Origin: Methylomicrobium sp051061015
GTDB lineage: Bacteria > Pseudomonadota > Gammaproteobacteria > Methylococcales > Methylomonadaceae
Length of the DNA: 64,000 bases
Direction of reading: 5' to 3'
Assembly: GCA_051061015.1 (NCBI GenBank)
Contig: JBPFEG010000013.1
Coordinates: 186,001 to 250,000, forward strand
Below, one piece after another: positions 1 to 9,343 of the stretch. Positions within the stretch are counted from its first letter, which is position 1. Every line of letters starts with the position of its first letter. The notes below the pieces were generated by a model that saw only the letters and a program-made list of their open reading frames with translations, was not told where the DNA came from and did not search any database. The translations under genes were made by a program, and so were the position numbers.

Positions 1-671
1 CCGTAATTCAGCGCCCGTTCCTGTTCGATGAAATAACGGTAATCGCTGCGCGATCCGCCGCCCATGCTGCCCTGTTCGCGCCGGCCGTCCTGTACGACAA
101 TTACGGTCACGTTCATCCGGACCAAAGGCCGCACATCACCGGCCAGCGAACCATCCTGACCTGCAATCAGGATATGGTCATGGACGCCGACCAAGCTAAC
201 GATCACTTCTTCGATGCGGGGATCCAGCTTGCGCGTTTCGCTTTCGACCCGGCGCAGCAAGTCAATTTTCTGCTGGTCTTCGAGCGATTTGATCGGATCG
301 AGCGGCGCATAATAAGACGGCCAGCTTGGCGGCAAAACCAATCCCATGCTGGCATCTTGCGCCTGACGCACGATCGACTTTACATTATTGGCGGCCTCCA
401 GTAAGACCGGCAATTCGATCCTGTCGCTGTAGGCAAAACCGGTTTTATCGCCGGACACTGCCCGTACGCCGGCACCCTGCGCGATATTATGACTGCCTTC
501 CTTGATAATACCACCTTCCATGACCCAGGATTCGGCACGTGTGGACTGGAAATAAATATCGGCCGCATCCGCCCTGGAGGACAGCAGACGGCTCATGATG
601 GTATCGATTTCAGTTTCGGTAATGCCTGAAGGTTTCAGGATGGCCTGTTTGGCCAGAGTAATGAGTTCCAT
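1..671 (-). CDS. tldD: Metalloprotease TldD, N-terminal part (cut by window edge)
   Basis: Reading the minus strand from an ATG at 671 gives 223 codons without a stop, continuing past position 1. The translation begins MELITLAKQAILKP and matches the N-terminal region of TldD, the U62/PmbA-TldD family that works with TldE/PmbA in peptide maturation and CcdA degradation. The family region containing the alternating strands (GSHNIAQGAGVRAVSG, residues about 60-75) is visible. The HExxxH zinc site lies further downstream and is outside the window. The gene follows the bamC-like gene by 49 bp, and nitrilase-yhdP-tldD order is a known gammaproteobacterial arrangement. Partial because of the window edge only, with no sign of damage. 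Confidence 0.93.
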   Translation of the reverse strand, partial: MELITLAKQAILKPSGITETEIDTIMSRLLSSRADAADIYFQSTRAESWVMEGGIIKEGSHNIAQGAGVRAVSGDKTGFAYSDRIELPVLLEAANNVKSIVRQAQDASMGLVLPPSWPSYYAPLDPIKSLEDQQKIDLLRRVESETRKLDPRIEEVIVSLVGVHDHILIAGQDGSLAGDVRPLVRMNVTVIVVQDGRREQGSMGGGSRSDYRYFIEQERALNY

Positions 672-720
672 TAAAACGGTTCGGGTAGAATATAAAAGGA
701 CGCAAAGTCAATAAAAATGA

Positions 721-1410
721 TCAGTCTTCGCGCAGATCGTCTTTCAGTGTGAAATAGAGCGATCTCAACAGTTTGTCGGGCCCATCGGTCGGTTTGTCAG
801 TACCCGCAACACTGGAATCTCCAGCGGTTACTTCGTCATCGCGATCGGTTCTTTTACGATACTCTGCATCCTTGCCAGGCACAGCAGTAACTGTCGTGAC
901 GGCGTCTTCCTGCGAAACGGTCAAAATATAAGGTCGCTGCGCATACTCGTCACTGAATAGACCAAGGGTTTTTTCGATCACGGAACCGTGCTCGGATACA
1001 TAACTATCAGCGTCGTAACTCACGTAAAATTTGCCCTTGTCATGTTCGAGATCGGTTACTTCGATCCCGCTTTGGATCATTGCGCGCTTCAGCGAGTTCC
1101 AGGCCAGATCGAACGGCTGCCTGATCGTCAGCACCAAGGGCGGCGTATCGATGATCGAAATCATCCGGTCGCCCAAACCTCTCTTGCTTTTCGGTTCAGT
1201 ATCGTCCTGATTCTCAGCAGAGGCCGAGGCAGCCTCTTCCGGCAACTTATCCGTTTCGGCGTTTTCAGGCTCTGCGGCAGTCGCCGCCTGCTTCTCGATC
1301 ACCAATGTCGGGGGCTTCTCGAGCCCTGAGGTATCGCGGTAACGCGGATCATCGGACGCACAAGCTGCCAATAGCAATAAACCGAACAGAGAACCGAAAC
1401 GCAAGCGCAT
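721..1410 (-). CDS. bamC: BamC-like outer-membrane lipoprotein
   Basis: A 229-residue protein starting MRLRFGSLFGLLLLAACAS, a lipoprotein signal with lipobox LAAC, so the mature protein begins with a lipidated Cys near residue 16. After a low-complexity Glu/Ala/Lys linker (about 25-80) there is one domain resembling the BamC/NlpB helix-grip fold (ISIIDTPPLVLTIRQPFDLAW through the YVSYDADSYVSE region). BamC is an accessory lipoprotein of the BAM complex that inserts outer-membrane beta-barrels. The E. coli protein is about 344 residues with two such domains, so this one is short. The ATG at 1410 was preferred over a longer frame because it begins directly at the signal peptide. It sits 10 bp after the nitrilase gene rather than beside dapA, so the assignment is to family, not proven orthology. 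Confidence 0.72.
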   Translation of the reverse strand: MRLRFGSLFGLLLLAACASDDPRYRDTSGLEKPPTLVIEKQAATAAEPENAETDKLPEEAASASAENQDDTEPKSKRGLGDRMISIIDTPPLVLTIRQPFDLAWNSLKRAMIQSGIEVTDLEHDKGKFYVSYDADSYVSEHGSVIEKTLGLFSDEYAQRPYILTVSQEDAVTTVTAVPGKDAEYRKRTDRDDEVTAGDSSVAGTDKPTDGPDKLLRSLYFTLKDDLRED

Positions 1411-1420
1411 AATCTTTTCC

Positions 1421-2233
1421 CTATATGAAACGACGGTGCTGCAATACCGGAAACGCCGTACGAACTTTCTCGAGCCGCTCCAGATCGATGTCGGCAATAA
1501 CAAATCCCCCGCCGGTTTTATAACAATCCAGCACCACACCCCACGGATCGACAATCATGCTGTGCCCGAAGGTCTTGCGTCCGTTGATATGAAAACCGCC
1601 TTGATTCGGTGCGATGATATAGCACAGATTTTCGACCGCGCGGGCACGCAGTAACAATTCCCAGTGCGCGGCGCCGGTCTCGGCGGTAAATGCGGAAGGG
1701 ATGACCAGAATTTCCATGCCCATTCTGGCCATCTCCCGGAAAAACTCCGGAAAGCGCAAATCGTAACATACCGCAACGCCTATCCGTCCAAATGGCGTAT
1801 CGAAGACCGAAGGGCGAGGACCCGCCTCAATCGAGTCGGACTCGCGATAGACTTCATTGGTACCGGGCACGCTGACATCGAAAAGGTGCATTTTGTCATA
1901 ACGGGCGACTCTCTCGCCGCGGTCGTTATAGATCAGGCAAGCAGCTCTGACTTTATGTTCGGCCTCTCCTGCAATCGGCATCGTGCCGCCGATGATCCAG
2001 ACCCCATATTTCGCGGCCGTCTCGGACAAAAAATTCTGAATCGGGCCCTGTCCATCGACTTCCTTAATCCGGATCTTGTCCAGTTCATGCTCGCCCATCA
2101 GCGCAAAATTTTCCGGCAGCGCGACCAGCTTCGCACCGGCTTTTGCCGCTTCCGCGATCAGCTTCTCGGCTTCTAGCAGATTGGAGCCGACATTGGGGCT
2201 GGAAGCCATCTGTATGGCCGCACACTTACTCAT
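1421..2233 (-). CDS. Carbon-nitrogen hydrolase (nitrilase superfamily, Nit1-like)
   Basis: A 270-residue amidase of the nitrilase superfamily. The catalytic triad is readable: Glu41 in ALPENFA, Lys114 in RYDKMHLFDV and Cys156 in VAVCYDLRFPE. The family hydrolyses C-N bonds, and members next to yhdP and tldD are usually grouped with deaminated-glutathione amidase (NitFhit Nit domain), which repairs damaged glutathione. The exact substrate cannot be read from the sequence. Length is normal for the family. It lies 21 bp after yhdP and 10 bp before the bamC-like gene on the same strand, so the genes are probably co-transcribed. Confidence 0.93.
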   Translation of the reverse strand: MSKCAAIQMASSPNVGSNLLEAEKLIAEAAKAGAKLVALPENFALMGEHELDKIRIKEVDGQGPIQNFLSETAAKYGVWIIGGTMPIAGEAEHKVRAACLIYNDRGERVARYDKMHLFDVSVPGTNEVYRESDSIEAGPRPSVFDTPFGRIGVAVCYDLRFPEFFREMARMGMEILVIPSAFTAETGAAHWELLLRARAVENLCYIIAPNQGGFHINGRKTFGHSMIVDPWGVVLDCYKTGGGFVIADIDLERLEKVRTAFPVLQHRRFI

Positions 2234-2254
2234 TCATTCCTCTCTCGTGATTTT

Positions 2255-5200
2255 TCATTTATTCAACAGCGAAGGAAAGTCGGTGATGCCGCTCCAGGTT
2301 TTCTGAAGCAGTCCTTCTTTTTCATGCAAAGTCAGAATCACCGCGTTTCCCCAACTGCCTTTAACCAGATATTGGGAGCCGAAAAAAAAGCCTTCATGCT
2401 CGGTTCCGGTAATCGTTTTATCGATCAATGCCGCAAACTTGCCCATAATTGTACCAGCAATAGGTACCGCATCGGCACTTTTTGGGGCCACAGCCACGAC
2501 GTGATCGACAGTCCGATTCACGAAATCGGTTTCGCCGATAATCGAAATTTTGGCCGGCACGGCATCGACCACCAGATCGTCAGTCACCGCCTTGCCGTTC
2601 GTAAAGTTGAAACGGCCTTTGATGCTGTTGAAAGTCAACCCTTCCTGATAAACATCGCTGAAGTCCAGCTGCAGTCTCTTAATCCACTGCGCTATCGCCA
2701 GGATACCGAGCACTCGTCCAAAGCCTGGCTCGATGCTCAGGATACGCCCGCTCTTGAAATTGACATCCGCAAACCCATGGAGATCGGCCAATGCAAAATG
2801 ATAAGGCGGCGCCTGCCAGTTTAGATCGAAGTCGATCACACCGCTGGTTTCGGTCAAGTCCTTGCTGATATCCAGACGGGAAAATAATGCGCCGCCTTTG
2901 ATCAGTTCCAGACGACCCTTAGCCTGGGTTTGGGAGCGGCCGCCTGCTGTCTTCCAGCTCCCGGTCAATGTCAGTTTTTGATCTTTGCCCAGCAATTCGA
3001 AGCGGTCAAAGAGTAAACCGCCCGCAATGCGTTCGGCATTCATCACGAAGCGGCCGAGATCGGCCCCCTTCCAGAAGGTGGTAGCACTGCGGACCGACAG
3101 CAGCGGAAAATAGTCGGACGCATTCTCCTGATCCGCTTTATCCATTTTGATTTGAGTCAACGCGGAGACATCCAGGCGATCCAGAGTTAATTTGATCCGG
3201 TCAGGCCCCTTCAGGTCGATCGGCAGTTTAACCTGGCCCTTAAGGATGGAATTATCGATTCTGCCTTCCCAGAACGTTCCGGTGCGCCGCAAGTTCAGAT
3301 CGAATCGTCCCAGGCCGGTCTTCTGCCAAAAACCCTGATCGCCGTGCATCTTGAGTTCTTTGATATCGGCTTTATACTCCTGTGCCGAGGGCTGGACCGT
3401 GGCCAGTTTGATCCAGTCTTGCAGTTGCAGTTGCTCGCGATTGATTTCGAGCATCAGACCAGGTTCGCTGCGCTGCTTTGCTCTGCCTGCCCCTAGCAAG
3501 ACATGGCCCGATTCGATATGCGGCTTATTCAGGTCGATTTTGAGCGCTGCACTGAAATCGTTCCCGTAACCCAGCTGGACGGGCAATATTTTCTGATCGG
3601 CCAAGTCGAATGTCACCGTTAAAGGTTTCTGTTGTTTTGCCGGTTTCGCGAGCATATCGGGCAAATCCAGTTGCACGCCGTTCAGATCGGACTGAATCGA
3701 CAAGCTCGGTTTGCCGTCCGTATGCGGCATCCGCAAGGCGATCCGATACGCCGTCTCGCCTTGCGCGAAACCGAGCCAAGGCAAATCGAGTTGGGCCTGA
3801 AGTTCGCCGATATCTACTCGCCCGTCGGCGCGAATTTCGGTTTGAAGATCGGCCGTTTCGAGATTGATCCTGAACGGATGGTTCAGGAAGTCCGCGGTAA
3901 GATTCTCGCTATACGCTCCCTTATCGTCGAATTTAACATTTCCGGTCAGCTTTTTCAGCGTTAAACTCGGCGACTTCAGACGCAATTCGGCATCTTTGAA
4001 TTGCGCAACCACGTCGGTTTGATATTCTTCGCCATTCCGTAAGGGGATTTGTAAATCGAGGTTAAATTTGGCATCGCCTTGCGGTGTAGCCGCCCGCAAA
4101 AACGCATTCGCGCGCTCGGCCAGCGGTGAATTTTGAATGAATTCGAGAGCCTGGCTGATTTTGCCCTCCAGCTCGCCTTTGATTGCTACTTTTTCGGCAG
4201 CTTGCAGATTCTGAATTTCAACACTCGCCTGTTTCACCGCGACCCCGTATGACGCCCCTTGCCGCACAGCCGCAGTCATACCATTCTGGTAAAAAACGAC
4301 TTCAGCCCCTCCTCCAGTCAAATTCGGCCACCCCGGGTGATAGGCTAGTTCCAGATCTTTGACATCGAATACGACTTCAAACACCCCTTCGTCGCCGGTA
4401 AACGGAAAATCGGCCGGGTTACCGTACAGCAAGAATCCCCCCTTCGGAACATGGCCTTTCACAAACGCATGATCGAGCCAATCCACCACCCCCGGCCCCA
4501 TGATTTTGGCCGGAAAATACTGGCTGACCACCTTGACGTCCGGGCAGGAAAATGAGCTCTGCAAATCAATGAACGGACTCCCGCCTTGGCTCGGAACAGA
4601 ATAATACAAACGATTCTGCATTTTGATTCCGCGGGATTCCAGCATCAGCTGCGGACTGACAACACTCAGTCCCTCTGCCGTTTTCTGCCATTGAGCAGAG
4701 CCTGTCACACGATCAAGCGGCAACGGTACACGGAACAGACCCGGCGCATTGAATATCGCCTTCTTGCTCGCCAGTTCGATGGCTCCTTGACTGCTGTTGC
4801 CCCGAATGTGCCCGGACAGATTCTCAAAGCCAGGCCGTTTGTCGACTGCAGCAATGCTTGCATGACTGAAATCGCCATTGACCGATACGCTTTGCCGGTC
4901 CGTATCGGCGAATAAGGTAAAATCCTGCAGCTCGCCTCTCAGGTTGAAATCGCGTAGCGACTTGGCCGAGGCATCCTGATTCGGCAATAAAAAACGCCCC
5001 ACCTGGGAAATTTGCTGTAAATCCAGGCGCTCGGCATATAACGCGACCTGCCGCGTGGCCTTTTCCGCATCGCCAAAGCCTTTGACGCTCAGCACTGCAT
5101 CGGGCCAGGTTTTGGCCTCGGCGCCGCTCCGGGAAGCCATCACAAATTCCTTCAGGTTCAACTGCCACTGTTTTTCGCTCAACCCCAGATAAAAGCGGCT

Positions 5201-6073
5201 CCGCAGCTGCTCGGCGCTAAAGGGCTCCACGCCGGGCCTGTGCAGTTTCAAATCATGAATGTCGATTTGGGCATTGACCGCAAGCGCCTGCGTCTGGCGC
5301 CAGTCGCCCCAGATTTTGAGGTCGCCGCGTCCGGACGTTACCGCAATTTCCAGCGGAAAGTCAAAGGTAACCCATTCTCGCAGGTTCAGATTTTTGCCTT
5401 CAAGGAAACCCTGGCCTTGCAACGAATTGAAGTTAAACAGATCGCCGGCAAAGTCCATCGATACCCGCAGGGTTTTACCCAAATTCTCAGGCAGACGCAT
5501 CAGCACGTTGAGATAATGATGGCCGCTTTGATTGATCAGTGCCATATCGACCGACTTGAATGTCAATGGCCGCCCGTGTTTTTGCTCATCCTGCCAGATG
5601 ATGTCACTGTCGAGCACCTCGTATTTGCCGGTCTCGAGCAGCCATAACGGATTGCCCTCGCTCGCTTTCAAGCCGGCAATGCTCAATTTGCCGTCAGCGT
5701 TGCGTTTGACGGTCAGCTTTGCGCCGACCAGCGTGACCCAGGACGATGCCAATAAATCTCTTTTAAGAACTGCTTCAAGCAGATGAATGCCCAAACGGAT
5801 TTCTTTCAATTCGATCGCGTTGCGTTTCCCTGTGACAACCGACGCGATACCGATATCATCCAGAACGATTTCGGGGCTGAAGCCGCGCATGCGCGCGCCG
5901 AGACGGCCGATCTTCACCGGCGTGCCGACCATCACCCCGACTCGCGCCGCCAGTCTAGCCTTGTAGCCTTCGACACCAGACAAGGCCAGACGCACGCCGG
6001 TCATGCCCATCGCAATGATGATCAAGCTCCAGAAAAGCAGATGCCGGGTAGCTCGGGTGAAATGGTGAATCAT
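2255..6073 (-). CDS. yhdP: YhdP, AsmA-like inter-membrane lipid transport protein
   Basis: A 1272-residue protein, close to the roughly 1266 residues of E. coli YhdP. It has one N-terminal membrane segment (about residues 11-32, LLFWSLIIIAMGMTGVRLAL) followed by a very long periplasmic region of repeated beta-strands typical of the AsmA/DUF3971 family. The C-terminal AsmA-like part carries the LDFDLNWQAP-like and TGTIMGK-like segments near residues 1090-1220. YhdP-type proteins form bridge-like structures between inner and outer membrane and help move phospholipids. The neighbourhood (rng and maf upstream, nitrilase and tldD downstream) is the standard one for this gene. No frameshift was seen. 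Confidence 0.95.
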   Translation of the reverse strand: MIHHFTRATRHLLFWSLIIIAMGMTGVRLALSGVEGYKARLAARVGVMVGTPVKIGRLGARMRGFSPEIVLDDIGIASVVTGKRNAIELKEIRLGIHLLEAVLKRDLLASSWVTLVGAKLTVKRNADGKLSIAGLKASEGNPLWLLETGKYEVLDSDIIWQDEQKHGRPLTFKSVDMALINQSGHHYLNVLMRLPENLGKTLRVSMDFAGDLFNFNSLQGQGFLEGKNLNLREWVTFDFPLEIAVTSGRGDLKIWGDWRQTQALAVNAQIDIHDLKLHRPGVEPFSAEQLRSRFYLGLSEKQWQLNLKEFVMASRSGAEAKTWPDAVLSVKGFGDAEKATRQVALYAERLDLQQISQVGRFLLPNQDASAKSLRDFNLRGELQDFTLFADTDRQSVSVNGDFSHASIAAVDKRPGFENLSGHIRGNSSQGAIELASKKAIFNAPGLFRVPLPLDRVTGSAQWQKTAEGLSVVSPQLMLESRGIKMQNRLYYSVPSQGGSPFIDLQSSFSCPDVKVVSQYFPAKIMGPGVVDWLDHAFVKGHVPKGGFLLYGNPADFPFTGDEGVFEVVFDVKDLELAYHPGWPNLTGGGAEVVFYQNGMTAAVRQGASYGVAVKQASVEIQNLQAAEKVAIKGELEGKISQALEFIQNSPLAERANAFLRAATPQGDAKFNLDLQIPLRNGEEYQTDVVAQFKDAELRLKSPSLTLKKLTGNVKFDDKGAYSENLTADFLNHPFRINLETADLQTEIRADGRVDIGELQAQLDLPWLGFAQGETAYRIALRMPHTDGKPSLSIQSDLNGVQLDLPDMLAKPAKQQKPLTVTFDLADQKILPVQLGYGNDFSAALKIDLNKPHIESGHVLLGAGRAKQRSEPGLMLEINREQLQLQDWIKLATVQPSAQEYKADIKELKMHGDQGFWQKTGLGRFDLNLRRTGTFWEGRIDNSILKGQVKLPIDLKGPDRIKLTLDRLDVSALTQIKMDKADQENASDYFPLLSVRSATTFWKGADLGRFVMNAERIAGGLLFDRFELLGKDQKLTLTGSWKTAGGRSQTQAKGRLELIKGGALFSRLDISKDLTETSGVIDFDLNWQAPPYHFALADLHGFADVNFKSGRILSIEPGFGRVLGILAIAQWIKRLQLDFSDVYQEGLTFNSIKGRFNFTNGKAVTDDLVVDAVPAKISIIGETDFVNRTVDHVVAVAPKSADAVPIAGTIMGKFAALIDKTITGTEHEGFFFGSQYLVKGSWGNAVILTLHEKEGLLQKTWSGITDFPSLLNK

Positions 6074-6155
6074 GAAAAGCAGGTTAAAAAGGTAATGCTA
6101 CTGGACAAAAAGTACGTGTTGAAAGAATCAAGTAATTCGGTTCAGGCCATTTGTC

Positions 6156-7610
6156 TTACAAAAGCACCACATCATATTGTTCCTGATTATATTCGGCCTC
6201 AGCGCGGAACTTGATCTGCACACCGAGAAACGCTTCGAGTTCCGCCAACATGTCGGCCTCTTCGTCGAGCAGCATTTCGACAACTTCATTTGAAGCCAGC
6301 ACGAGCAGTTGCTTGACTTTGTATTGCCTGACCTCGCGGATGATTTCCCGGAAGATTTCGAGGCAGACCGTTTCCGGGGTTTTCAAAACCCCGCGGCCGC
6401 CGCAGGCCTTGCAGGGCTCGCAAAGGATATGTTCAAGACTTTCCCGGGTCCGTTTGCGGGTCATCTCGACCAAACCGAGCACTGAAACTTCGGTAATTTT
6501 GGTCTTCGCGTGATCCCTTTCCAGATGCCTCTCGAGCGCCTGCAGTACCTGACGTTTGTGCTCGTCGCTCTGCATGTCGATGAAGTCGATGATGATGATA
6601 CCGCCGAGGTTGCGCAGCCTGAGTTGACGGGCAATCGTCTGCGCCGCTTCGAGATTGGTCTTGAAAATCGTTTCTTCCAGATTGCGCCCCGAGACATAGC
6701 CGCCGGTGTTCACGTCGACGGTCGTCATCGCCTCGGTCTGGTCGAACACCAGATGGCCGCCGGATTTCAGCTTGACCTTGCGGTCTAGCGCTTTTTGAAT
6801 CTCGCTTTCGACATTATAGATTTCGAACACCGGGCATTCGCCGGTGTAATGTTCGATCACCGGCACGATTTCGGGCACGAATACCTCGGCAAACTCAACC
6901 AGGCGGTGATAGGTTTCGGTTGAATCGACGCGCACCCGGTCGATGCCTTCCTTGTATAAATCGCGAAGCGTACGGATGCTGAGCGGCAGATCCTTGTGAA
7001 TGAACTGCTTCGCCTTTGCGCCGGCGATTTTGGCCGAAATCGCGCCCCAGAGCTTTAGCAAAAAGGTCATATCGGCAATCAGCACCGGCTCCTCGATGCA
7101 TTCGGCCGCAGTCCGGGCGATGAAACCGCCGCAATTGTATTCTTGGCGGAATGCATCCAGACAGGCTTTTAGACGCACTCTTTCTTCTTCGCATTCGATC
7201 CGGTGCGAGACGCCGGAATTATTCGCATAAGGCATATAGACCTGATAACGCGACGGAATCGAGATCTCGGTCGTCAGACGGGCGCCCTTACTGCCGATCG
7301 GATCCTTCACCACCTGCACGACGATATGCTGGCCTTCGTAAAGATAATGCTCGATATTTTCGGAGCCTTTTTTTTCAAGCTCTTTGCTGGACAAATCGGA
7401 CAGATGCAAAAACGCGGCTCGGGGTAAACCGATATCGACGAATGCCGCCTGCATGCCAGGCAATACGCGGCATACTTCACCTTTGTAGATATTCCCTACC
7501 AGTCCTCGCTGGCGGGTCCGTTCGATGATCAACTCCTGCAAAATGCCGTTTTCGATAACGGCGACGCGCGTTTCGGGCGGTGTCACATTGATTAGAATTT
7601 CTTCACTCAT
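6156..7610 (-). CDS. rng: Ribonuclease G
   Basis: A 484-residue endoribonuclease of the RNase E/G family that processes the 5' end of 16S rRNA and decays mRNA. The N-terminal S1 domain is visible (RQRGLVGNIYKGEVCRVLPG and following). The catalytic DNase-I-like domain carries TTVDVNTGGYVSGRN and IIIIDFIDM, with the metal-binding aspartates. The zinc-link CxxC is seen in CEPCKACGGRG. There is no long C-terminal degradosome scaffold, which separates it from RNase E. The start MSEEILINVTPPE at 7610 was chosen because it aligns with the family and overlaps the end of maf by 8 bp; the longer open frame upstream is simply maf antisense-free read-through in another frame. Confidence 0.96.
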   Translation of the reverse strand: MSEEILINVTPPETRVAVIENGILQELIIERTRQRGLVGNIYKGEVCRVLPGMQAAFVDIGLPRAAFLHLSDLSSKELEKKGSENIEHYLYEGQHIVVQVVKDPIGSKGARLTTEISIPSRYQVYMPYANNSGVSHRIECEEERVRLKACLDAFRQEYNCGGFIARTAAECIEEPVLIADMTFLLKLWGAISAKIAGAKAKQFIHKDLPLSIRTLRDLYKEGIDRVRVDSTETYHRLVEFAEVFVPEIVPVIEHYTGECPVFEIYNVESEIQKALDRKVKLKSGGHLVFDQTEAMTTVDVNTGGYVSGRNLEETIFKTNLEAAQTIARQLRLRNLGGIIIIDFIDMQSDEHKRQVLQALERHLERDHAKTKITEVSVLGLVEMTRKRTRESLEHILCEPCKACGGRGVLKTPETVCLEIFREIIREVRQYKVKQLLVLASNEVVEMLLDEEADMLAELEAFLGVQIKFRAEAEYNQEQYDVVLL

Positions 7611-8184
7611 GCAAAATTTTGATACCTTGTTGTAAGAGAAGTTCGGCGGTTTCAAACAAGGGCAGCCCCACCACGCCGGAAAAACTGCCTCGAATCGACT
7701 GCACGAACACACTGCCGAGTCCCTGGATCGCATAACTACCGGCCTTATCCGCCGGTTCGGAGGTTGCCCAATAAGTCTCTATTTCCCGTTCAGTGAGCGT
7801 TCGGAAAGTGACATCGGTCACGCTCAACGCCTCACCGTGCATCTGCCCCCGAAGCGAGACCGCGCTGTAAACCTGATGGGTTTGTCCGGACAACCGGCGC
7901 AGCATCATGACAGCATCCTGCTTATCCTTCGGCTTACCCATGATCTGGCCGTTCAGTACGACCGCGGTATCGGCGGCCAAAACCGGCAAACCGACATGCG
8001 CCGCTTGCGCGTAACAGGACGCCGACTTTTCGGCCGCAATTCTACGCACATAATCCTCGGGCGCTTCGTTTGGCTGGGGCGATTCATCGATGTGTACCGG
8101 TCGGATATCATAAGCAATACCGATCTGGTCCAGCAGCTCACGGCGCCGCGGCGAGGCTGAGGCAAGAATGATTCGCGCCTTCAT
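7603..8184 (-). CDS. maf: Maf family nucleoside triphosphate pyrophosphatase
   Basis: A 193-residue Maf/HAM1-like pyrophosphatase. It begins MKARIILASASPRRRELL, the family's N-terminal nucleotide-binding signature SxSPRR, and carries the AADTAVVL region with the catalytic Asp. Maf proteins hydrolyse dTTP, UTP and modified nucleotides to monophosphates, a house-cleaning role. Placement directly before rng and yhdP matches YhdE-type Maf (dTTP/UTP-specific). The ATG at 8184 overlaps the rlmH stop by 4 bp (ATGA), indicating translational coupling. An upstream extension in the same frame was rejected because the family starts at this methionine. Confidence 0.94.
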   Translation of the reverse strand: MKARIILASASPRRRELLDQIGIAYDIRPVHIDESPQPNEAPEDYVRRIAAEKSASCYAQAAHVGLPVLAADTAVVLNGQIMGKPKDKQDAVMMLRRLSGQTHQVYSAVSLRGQMHGEALSVTDVTFRTLTEREIETYWATSEPADKAGSYAIQGLGSVFVQSIRGSFSGVVGLPLFETAELLLQQGIKILHE

Positions 8185-8651
8185 CCGCGATGATAGGGAT
8201 GATTGTTCAGGATGCTCCAGGCGCGGTAAAGCTGTTCGGCTACAACGATCCGCACCAAGGGGTGAGGAAAGGTCAGATTTGACAAACACCAGGATTCGCG
8301 GGCCGTTTTTTTTACTGACTCGGCCAAGCCTTCCGGTCCGCCGATCAACAGGGCGAGGTTTTGGCCGCTTTCGAGCCAGCGCTTCAATGCCTGGGAAAGT
8401 TCAGGCGTGGACCAGGGCTTTCCGGCCAAATCGAGCGTGACCGGATGGCAATTCGCAGGAATCGCAGCCAGCATCCGGTCACCTTCGTCCTTCACGATCC
8501 GGGCCACATCACAATTTTTGCCCCGGTTGCCCGCGGTAATTTCTTTTAAAACCAATTCACATTCCCGCGGCAACCGCTTCGCATATTCGTCGTAACCTTG
8601 CTGTACCCAGACGGGCATGCGGTTTCCTATCGAGATCAAATGTATTTGCAT
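8181..8651 (-). CDS. rlmH: 23S rRNA pseudouridine-1915 N3-methyltransferase RlmH
   Basis: A 156-residue SPOUT-class methyltransferase that methylates pseudouridine 1915 of 23S rRNA in the assembled ribosome. It starts MQIHLISIGNRMPVWVQQGY, closely resembling E. coli RlmH, and the SAM-binding knot LIGGPEG and the C-terminal LVRIVVAEQLYRAW segment are present. Length matches the family (about 155). The start at 8651 was chosen over an upstream in-frame ATG because of this N-terminal match. It is the first gene of the minus-strand cluster, and its stop overlaps the maf start by 4 bp. Confidence 0.96.
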   Translation of the reverse strand: MQIHLISIGNRMPVWVQQGYDEYAKRLPRECELVLKEITAGNRGKNCDVARIVKDEGDRMLAAIPANCHPVTLDLAGKPWSTPELSQALKRWLESGQNLALLIGGPEGLAESVKKTARESWCLSNLTFPHPLVRIVVAEQLYRAWSILNNHPYHRG

Positions 8652-8830
8652 CGATGCAGGATACCGAGAAGCCACCGGTGTTGCAATGCCCGGCATGTAA
8701 TTACAGTGATTCTGGGAGATGACCCGATTCGGCACATTATGCTACACTGAATCCGATAACTGGATATATTGATCGAGACAGGTTATTTTACAGCCAGTTT
8801 GATGAGATCTTAAAACGCTTGGAGAGTCGA

Positions 8831-9280
8831 ATGAAAAAAATTAGCTCATTGGTTTTACTCTTGTCCATGACGGCCGCAACGCCAGGTTTCGCACAAACGC
8901 CGCAACCGGTCGAGAGCGATGGCTATGATGTGATGATGGATGTTTTTCTGCGACCTGTCGGTATCGTAGGCACAATCGTCGGCGCAGGCCTGTTTGTAGG
9001 TTTAAGCCCGATTACAGCGCTGGCGGCAATCCCCTCTCCCCATGATTCATTTCAAAAACTGGGTAATACGATCGTTTGCAAACCGTTCCGATATACCTTT
9101 GAAAGACCGGTAGGCGATTATGAATATGATGGGGACTGCACCCGTAAAGCCCCCGCGCCGATGCCGGTTGTGCAACACTATGAACCCAAACCAGTTCTGA
9201 CCCCGCCACCCGTCGAACCACCCCGGCCGAACATCAACAAAAAGCTGGACGCAATTTTCAAGCGGGAAATGATGAAATAA
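8831..9280 (+). CDS. Small exported protein of unknown function
   Basis: I do not recognise a characterised family. The 149-residue product starts MKKISSLVLLLSMTAATPG and has a clear signal peptide with likely cleavage after FAQ or GFA. A glycine-rich hydrophobic segment follows (about residues 40-62, PVGIVGTIVGAGLFVGLSPI), which could be a membrane segment or buried helix. There are two Cys (in TIVCKPF and DGDCTRK) that could form a periplasmic disulfide, and a Pro-rich tail (about 105-135). A GGAGAG Shine-Dalgarno sequence precedes the ATG at 8831. It is divergent from rlmH and convergent with ispF, so it is probably monocistronic. An envelope or periplasmic location is inferred. Confidence 0.8.
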   Translation: MKKISSLVLLLSMTAATPGFAQTPQPVESDGYDVMMDVFLRPVGIVGTIVGAGLFVGLSPITALAAIPSPHDSFQKLGNTIVCKPFRYTFERPVGDYEYDGDCTRKAPAPMPVVQHYEPKPVLTPPPVEPPRPNINKKLDAIFKREMMK

Positions 9281-9343
9281 TATTATTGGAGTACAGGGTT
9301 CAGGATAAAAAACGACATCCTGGACCTTGTCCGTAGCCCCGAT